From Ramazzottius varieornatus (lineage: Eukaryota > Tardigrada > Eutardigrada > Parachela > Ramazzottiidae), in assembly GCA_001949185.1 (NCBI GenBank), contig BDGG01000013.1, positions 62,001 to 126,000 on the forward strand: a stretch of DNA of 64,000 nt, given 5' to 3'. The notes beneath the pieces were generated by a model, which was not told the origin of the DNA, ran no database searches, and saw nothing but the letters and a program-made list of their open reading frames with translations. Both the position numbers and the translations under genes were made by a program. Positions 35,366-64,000 of the stretch are shown here, in pieces; positions within the stretch are counted from its first letter, which is position 1; every line of letters starts with the position of its first letter.

Positions 35366-36379
35366 TTTAGGCCAGGCGAGTGTACTGTGTAGTGGGCAGT
35401 GTTGTTCCGATTTTTGTCATACACAATTGAAAATAGCTGATCTTGGCCTTTTTGGAATTCCGATACGACAATTCAGATTGAGAACCGTTTGCCAACGTAT
35501 TTGGATATCAATCGGAATTTAAATTTGAATGGGAAATGATCAGAGTATTTTAATTCATAATTCGAAACACGCAATGACTTAATTGAAATAAGCACAATTG
35601 GAATAAGACACTACGGTCGATTTGAATTAGCGCATTATTACCGCAAAATCACAAGTTCAAGTCTGCCAGTCAAATCTACAACTGTCAACATCAAGCACAC
35701 AGTGCAATCCGCCGATTTTTCCCCAGATTTAGCGCATTAAGATGTCAGCACATCGGGGATTATTTTCGCTGTCTACCTCTCACGACTTCGTATCATTGAT
35801 CGTTCATTTGATGAGGAAATAAATTCGCAAAGTATCGCCGGAAGTGAAGCCATAGAATTTTTGAGTGACTTTGTGAAAAGCTCAGAATTCATCGCTGATT
35901 TATCATTTTGAGACTGACATCTCAATCATCGTCAAAGATCAGAACAACGGAAAGCGGAATTCCGATGGCAGAAGATGGGTGAGAAGCTTTTCTTGAGCAA
36001 ATCTTCCGAAGAGTCCGTCGTGGACTTGAATCCTCCGAGAATTCCGTGCCCTCATCGTCACCGTCTGCAATGAGCTGAGCATTTGTGTTAGAACTCCAAA
36101 CGGTGGAGTCCCAAATGTAAAGACGTCTGCAGGGGGAAGGAAAAGTCATACTATATTGGAAATTGAAATTACCAAACGACGTCGTAATATTTCAAATAAT
36201 TGGAAGCTGTCGGAAGCTGAATTCCGATTAATCGTAATCTTCAGTCCTATAACGACGAACTACCGGCAACTCGAATTACGACTACGGGAAGAATTTCGAT
36301 TAATAGTAATTGTAATTCAAACTGCAAAAGTCTTATCGGAACAACACTGGTAGTGGGTGGTGCCGCACCTGGAGCACTA
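35366..36379. other. AT-rich non-coding stretch, nothing recognised
   Basis: Mixed low-complexity AATT-rich sequence with no gene and no element ends seen. Confidence 0.35.
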
Positions 36380-36560
36380 ACGACATTTTCCCCTCGAAAC
36401 CTAACGGCCTCGAACGCGAAGAACTCTTTCCCTTAAAAACCAGCCAGTCCCGAATAGCTCTTTCCCCTAAGAGCCTCGTCTTCGAACAACTTCCAACGCG
36501 AAGACCATTCAACCCGAAGACCCTTTCCACGAAGAATGCTTGCCACTGCACACGTTTCCA
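36380..36560 (+). repeat. Dispersed C-rich repeat, copy 2
   Basis: Repeated CGAAGA/CCCTTA phrases (TTTCCCCTCGAAACC, TTTCCCCTAAGAGCC, ATTCAACCCGAAGACC) like 660-795 and the reverse strand of 37980-38235. Confidence 0.45.
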
Positions 36561-36794
36561 AAAAACCCCTAATCGTTGCACAATGTTCACCTCCCTGAAC
36601 TGCTGATAGAGAGTTTGATACTTGCCTGGTTTAGTTTACTGTTTTGAATCAGCACAGCAATCAGACTTCGCCCACCAGCTACACTAAACACGCAGAGGTT
36701 GCGACCCGTTATGCCAGGCTCGTAATAGCGTAGTTCAACGTACGTACAACGGCAGTCGCGAACCAGCAGTTGAAGAGGCAGTTAGAGCGCTGTA

Positions 36795-36970
36795 CACAAA
36801 GCTACAGTTGAAAGCTACAGTTCACGGCAAGTAGCCAACGCTACAGTTAAACCTACAGTCGTATAGATGAGCAGCTTTTGCAAAGCCACAGTTAACGGCA
36901 CCGTCAACTGTAGCTCTGCGCGCACGTCCAGTAAGCTGACATCGACGGTAGGTTTAACTGTAGTTTTGAT
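36795..36970. repeat. Clustered CTACAGTT motif in nested inverted repeats
   Basis: CTACAGTTAAACCTACAGTC (36841) faces GACGGTAGGTTTAACTGTAG (36944-36963). Inside them CCACAGTTAACGG faces CCGTCAACTGTAG. Two further direct CTACAGTT copies lie upstream. It may be an old MITE end cluster. Confidence 0.55.
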
Positions 36971-37979
36971 CACAGACGAGTATTTTGGAAACTGCAGTTT
37001 CAGCTGTAGTCTTGACGCTATATTCTACATCGGAAAAGAAAGCGCTTTTGTCTTTCGAATTCTGCTTCCGCATCGTGTCCAAAGCTGCTAGCCACTTTTT
37101 TCAACGCGGCGTCGAATTCCGAGTTGGTTTTGTGGTCAGCTATGGTTCTGTGTTTCGTGCACGAGTTGTCTACTATGGCCGGGTCGATGAAACGATCGTG
37201 ACAACAAGCAAAAAGAAATTTTCCAGTGAGACTGGGACTGTGAGGTAGAAATTCGAAACTTGCCAGCTGGAAAAAGTCAAAAGATGCCGTAAAATAGACG
37301 ACAGGTAAAGTTTACGGATTGAAGTAGCATCATGCCTGCTACGTAGTAGTCAATGCCTTCGGTGGAACATGACTAGGCCACTAACCACTTTCTACTAAAC
37401 AGGGCTTAGTGGGCCGTACGCGCTAAGCACCGATCAGGAATTCGCATAGTATTGTGGGTTCAGTGCGTTCAGGTCCGCCTCCATCGCCTGATCTGATTGG
37501 CTGACCACTGTGCTAATTCAACTTACTAAACTGAACAAGGCGAGTATCAACCTCCGGAATGAATATTTTCCGTAAGATATCATTTTGGATCGTAACATGT
37601 GGTACGCCAACATTCGAAAACTGGCCAGTCAAACTAAAAAGTTAATTATTGGAAAAAGATTTAGGCTGAAGACGATTGGGAAGGCTCAAATTAACAGTGC
37701 ACAAAATTTGTGAACAAAATTTGGGAGAAGACTCAAAATCAAAATTTCATGCAAAGCGTAAATCGGAATTGTGATTGTTTGGCGCTGCCCGTGTCGATGC
37801 GATCGATGCAACGGTCATCTGCTCAAGATTATTTAGGCAGTGCCTCGCGTCACTGCGGGTCGGCTCGAAAGAGATTCTATCACGGATTCGAGCCGCGGGA
37901 AATTCATCACTGACTTATCGTTCCGTTAATCAGGAAAGGCAAGGGTAGATACGAAACAAGAGATTTCGATTCTGACCGA
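36971..37979. other. Non-coding stretch, nothing recognised
   Basis: Short open frames only, none with family resemblance. No element ends that I can define. Confidence 0.35.
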
Positions 37980-38235
37980 CGATTCCATGGTTTTAGCGAC
38001 GATTGGTCGTCGGAGCCGAAGTTATTAGGCTTCGTGATTGTTAGGAGCCGAAGCTTTTAGGGGCCGTGGTTGCTCGGGGCCGAAGTTCTTAGGGAATAAG
38101 GACATGTTTTAGGGGAAGGTGTCGTTTGGAGACGAAGCATTTTGGGGAAAGAGTTCTTCTAGTTCGGGGTTCTTCGGATTTACGCTTAGTGGAAATTGTG
38201 ACTAGAAGATAACGTGCCCCACCGCTCCGGGTAGT
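37980..38235 (-). repeat. Dispersed C-rich repeat, copy 3 (inverted)
   Basis: The reverse complement of 38090-38225 runs colinear with 660-795 for about 130 bp. The rest is GGGGCCGAAG-type repetition. Confidence 0.55.
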
Positions 38236-39019
38236 GGGTAGTGGGTAAAAAGATTTGATCAACAGCGAACCACCCGACAACAGGATGACTAAGAGTCCAT
38301 TACTGTTTAACCTGTATTTGACACGACAGACTTACGCGATATGGATAAGTTACTTTTCGGGACAGAAACGAAGCAAACGCGGCAAGTGTATCAAATGCTA
38401 CTGAATAAAAAGTGGCGTCGGCCTACAGTGGACTTAAGATTACGCTGATACAATCAGGTCGAGTTGTCCACGTACACAGGTGCAAAACCAGTCTCATGTG
38501 TGGGCCCGAAAGGCATGCATGTTTTCCGCCGGATCCCATTTAACCTCGGTGGGAAAACTGTGAATGTTTTGCGGATGATGTTTTGGATCGGCGAGCTTCT
38601 TCGGTGAGGGTGTCCGAATTTCCAAGTGCAGCAAGTACTGGAACTGGTTTCCGATGTCCCGATACCAGTAGTCTCCTGGGACAGGTAACTCTTCATTAGG
38701 GCACTACAGTCCCCACGCTCGAAACGCGTGGTCAAAGAACGCGGTTCGCGGTTGTGAACTTGAAACGTCTTACACATTCTACTGGTCAGCGTAAACTTAA
38801 ATCGTCTCGATAGACCGCACATACTGAGCGCGGTCACTCAGTTCACGGAGTCGTTCCCACTCCGTTCGCTCGTCGTTCAACGTCTTCTCTTGACCTGGTC
38901 TTTCTTTCTTGGGAGCTTTCTGCTGTGTGATTAGGCGTTCGCAGGACCTTCGTTAAGGCTACTTTGTATCGGCAAGCGTCTTTCATATCTGTTCCGGATG
39001 TGCTCATTAGAGAGGAGCC

Positions 39020-39587
39020 GCCCATTGATCATTCAAATTTAGAACTGATCAAAGGCAATAGTGTAAGTTTTTATTTGGTCCGCCTCCTTTGGTGATCTGG
39101 CTATTGATACATTAAACGTTTTCTCCACAGGAACCACCGATTCGATGGTTAGCTCTCGAGTGTACCAAGCGGAGGGAACCTACACCGTGAAGTCAGACGT
39201 ATGACCTTCTGGAATCGTTTTGTGGGAGATACTTTCACTAGGACGGTTGCCCTATAATGAATAACTGCCAAAACTTCGTAGCCACAAAGAGCTTCGCAAT
39301 TACTTCGAGTCGAGTGGACGTTTAAAATATTCGAACGACAACGTGTGGGTACCGATCCGATCTACAGTAGTTTTCACTCTCTTTTGTCATATCTTTTCAG
39401 GTTTGCGATTATGATAGATTGTTGGGCACTGGACCCGGTTGATCGCCCAGTCTTCGCAAAGCTCACTGAAAGGACTGGAAAATTTCTTCCGGCTCGGTTC
39501 GGACTACTTTTTTCAGCTCTTAAACTCGACGAAGAGTATGGGAAGTTCAACGAGACGCTAGACAGCGACTTTAAACCCTACCACTAG
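39020..39587 (+). pseudogene. Decayed receptor tyrosine kinase C-terminal fragment
   Basis: Remnants appear in kinase order but in shifting frames: an activation-loop trace (FRTDQR), then from 39131 PIRWLALECTKRRE, YTVKSDV with the expected Trp now TGA, GIVLWEILSLGRLPYNE, LRNYFESSGRLKY, NDNVW, and after a still canonical intron (GTACCG...TTTTCAG) MIDCWALDPVDRPVFAKL, followed by a short tail and TAG at 39587. The WLALE and DCWxxDPxDRP motifs are those of receptor tyrosine kinases. At least two frameshifts and two stops rule out a working protein. The N-terminal lobe and ectodomain are not seen upstream. Confidence 0.65.
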
Positions 39588-39759
39588 ATAGTTTTAATCT
39601 TGTCGTGCACTCGTTCCGCGATGACATCACTGCGACCGAATTAACCATTACAATGGTTCTGTCTTGTATCCGGTTCTACTGATACTACGGTAGCGCAATT
39701 CTTTGAATCAACTTCCACAGTATGATTTTCGTTCTTCGATCAAAGTCATTGAATATTGA

Positions 39760-40050
39760 AGCTTGTCTACCATGAATTAAGTTGGTCGGCAATCGACACC
39801 GTTAACACGTATGCGGTAGAACCGACCGGGAAACTTCGAAGAGCTAACAGGCGGTAAACACTTCTGACACGTGTATGAAGGTATGACGAAGCAGTTATCC
39901 ACAACGTACTTTTGATAGACTTTCGTGACTGAATGATGAAGCACTACTGTAAATTATCTACCAACTGAATAGTAAAACGGTCATAAAGAACTTCACGCTA
40001 GTGAATCGAGCATTCAAGATGAACGAAATTCCGCCGGTATCAGTCGGCAG
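39760..40050 (+). promoter_or_regulatory. Duplicated 5' flank of ABCC gene A
   Basis: Landmarks shared in order with 50560-50815: AAGTTGGTCGGCAAT, GTATGACGAAGCAGTTATCC, AACTGAATAGTAAAACGG, and CAAGATGAACGAA..CCGCCGGTAT. This block lies 400 bp upstream of both starts, so it probably holds promoter or 5' leader. The ATG within it (MNE.PPVS in both) is not in frame with a gene body I can join. Confidence 0.5.
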
Positions 40051-40453
40051 TGAGACGCTTTCCTCAAACAGGTTCTTCGCTCACTTGGACGCTACTGTTT
40101 GCTCACTGCTGTGGCGAAAAACAGTTTGTTTTTGCTGATCTGGGCAAGTCTTTAGAGACTCCCCATACCGATCTCGGGCTGTTTCTCGGATTACCGACAA
40201 ACAGGGCAGGCCGGCCGGGCAGTACGTACAACAGAAGTTTTCCGCGAACTGACTCAGTTTCCTGGTGGTCATCCATTGTGCCGCCTTAGCAGGCAAGGCG
40301 CCCATCAGCAGTGAGCAGTGTGTGTTCTTCGCCTACTGATGAATTAGCGAACTGTGATTCATCTTTCGTCTTGATTTGCTCAAACAACTCGGAACTTCCG
40401 TCACCGTCGGATTTAATTTCACGAAAAAATCGAATATTCTTCAAGCTGCCGTA

Positions 40454-49882
<9,429 letters not shown>

Positions 49883-50559
49883 TTTCTTCCGACATTTCTC
49901 GATTTTCTCTTCGGTACTTGTTTCGAGAATTTTCCTTCTCTTTTGACTGAATTTCCTTTTGAATGATAACTGTATTGATTTACAACGCCGATATTATCGT
50001 TACCTGTCCAAGTAACTACCGTTTATCCTCTGTGATAGCAAAATGGATATTATGGTGCGTTTTTTTATTTCCCTTTTAAGTTTTCAGCGCTTTTAAACTT
50101 CTGAAGTACGTAGCTTTTTTATCTAATCTTTTATTACCATTAATGCATGATAATCATGATTACCGTAACTTCGCAGGAGCAAAATTCTGGTACTACAGAA
50201 CTGTTCCGGTTGATTCCCAAAAGCAGTCCATAGTCCAGACATTGCCCTGCGGTGACGTCTCTCTGAGCAATTATCGGTACTACGAGGAGAAAATAGGGGA
50301 GAGTCTGCGGAGTTTTCAATGTGAAATCGCATGGCAAAGTTGTCATTAGTAGGTGCAGCGCCTTCTCTCTCTATTTCTGTTGATGGCAACTTCACCATGC
50401 GATTTTACATTGACAACTCCGCAATCTTCTCCTCGTATCATTATACTGTAGTCTTTCCCTGAATGCAGAAAGTTATCTTACGCCAACGCAGCCAGATTGC
50501 TTGTCTGTTTTTCATACTTCTATCGAGTAATTGAATATTCGTGCTTGTTTATGGGTGGA
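49883..50559. other. Spacer between ABCC A and B
   Basis: 3' flank of A. An imperfect inverted repeat: GAGTCTGCGGAGTTTTCAAT... near 50303 and GAAGTTGCC/AGTTGTCATT-type sequence around 50335-50430, including GCATGGCAAAGTTGTC and its near-inverse GGCAACTTCACCATGC. No gene. Confidence 0.4.
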
Positions 50560-50815
50560 ACCAAGTTGGTCGGCAATTGACACGAACTTGCTGAAAGGAG
50601 ACAGAAGTCTGTGAGAAGAAGCTGCATACCTTTGACACCTGTATGACAGTATGACGAAGCAGTTATCCACATTCCACAACGTACTTTTTGATAGACTGGC
50701 GTACTGTAATTTATCCATCAACTGAATAGTAAAACGGTTAAACGGTCATAAAGAAATCTATGCATGTGGTCTGAGCATCCAAGATGAACGAAGGCCCGCC
50801 GGTATCGCTTCATCC
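50560..50815 (+). promoter_or_regulatory. Duplicated 5' flank of ABCC gene B
   Basis: Counterpart of 39760-40050, about 370 bp upstream of the B start. Shares GTATGACGAAGCAGTTATCC and AACTGAATAGTAAAACGG and the AAGATGAACGAA block. Confidence 0.5.
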
Positions 50816-51180
50816 TTCACGGTGTCGTTGTGTTTTTCTGTTTGCTCACCTTAATCGGTTGTGAGTGTTAACTCCGTCACGAAGCAGTTGTTTTTGCTGA
50901 TATCAGCATATTGGTGTCTAGGTATCCAATAGCCTGGACTCTGGAATAGCAGTATTATGTATATTGGAGCATATTAGCACACTAAGTTTGTTTCCTGGTC
51001 CGTGGCGTATAGCACACCAGCGGTCATTACACCCACGATCGCGAGGCCGTCTCTAGTATGCGCACTGCATATTTGGCTCACGCAACTGTGGCGATCGCCT
51101 ACTCCTACATAAGACTGTTCAAAATTGAACTGATTGAGTCGCTAGATTGATTGAATCTGATTTGATTTTCCTGCCGAATC

Positions 51181-64000
<12,820 letters not shown>

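Overview
This is eukaryotic nuclear DNA from an animal. Genes are split by short GT-AG introns, and there are vertebrate/invertebrate-type families (COUP-TF nuclear receptor, GH18 chitinase-like protein, MRP/ABCC transporters), many DNA-transposon remnants and one assembly gap (48359-49115). A chitinase-like gene with a Cys-rich chitin-binding-like tail suggests an ecdysozoan. Arthropod or tardigrade is my guess, but the sequence alone does not settle it.

Layout. 1-12.7 kb is gene-poor and full of old repeats: a TA-flanked MITE, an internally deleted mariner with both inverted repeats, a pair of diverged ~0.65-kb repeats, and a 130-codon ORF broken by one stop. 12.8-15.6 kb (+) is a three-exon COUP-TF/NR2F receptor. 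15.6-25 kb holds no gene I can support. 25.0-27.0 kb holds two small divergently transcribed genes for secreted Asn-rich proteins, which I do not recognise; one has a short Gly-X-Y repeat. 27.5-32.3 kb (-) is a seven-exon chitinase-like gene with a dead active site and two transposons in its introns. 33.5-39.6 kb is a cluster of MITEs (one a clear hAT derivative) and a decayed receptor tyrosine kinase fragment.

40.4-64 kb (+) is a tandem array of three full-length-type ABCC (MRP) transporters, here called A (40454-49882, 27 exons, 1535 aa), B (51181-59222, 26 exons, 1535 aa) and C (59716 to past the window end). All splice phases in A and B close exactly. A and B share blocks identical even across introns next to clearly diverged blocks. 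This is a mosaic best explained by gene conversion, with local misassembly as the main alternative. B lacks one intron present in A, exactly at the edge of a shared block. C has lost and gained several introns.

The most striking repeated signal is a hairpin MITE family (called H here) built on a GTGGCGCAC...GTGCGCCAC stem. About 25 copies lie between 10.7 and 63 kb, most of those in the ABCC array inside introns, and I saw none in the first 10 kb. Together the array looks like a detoxification/efflux cluster expanding by tandem duplication. The other genes show no obvious functional link to it.
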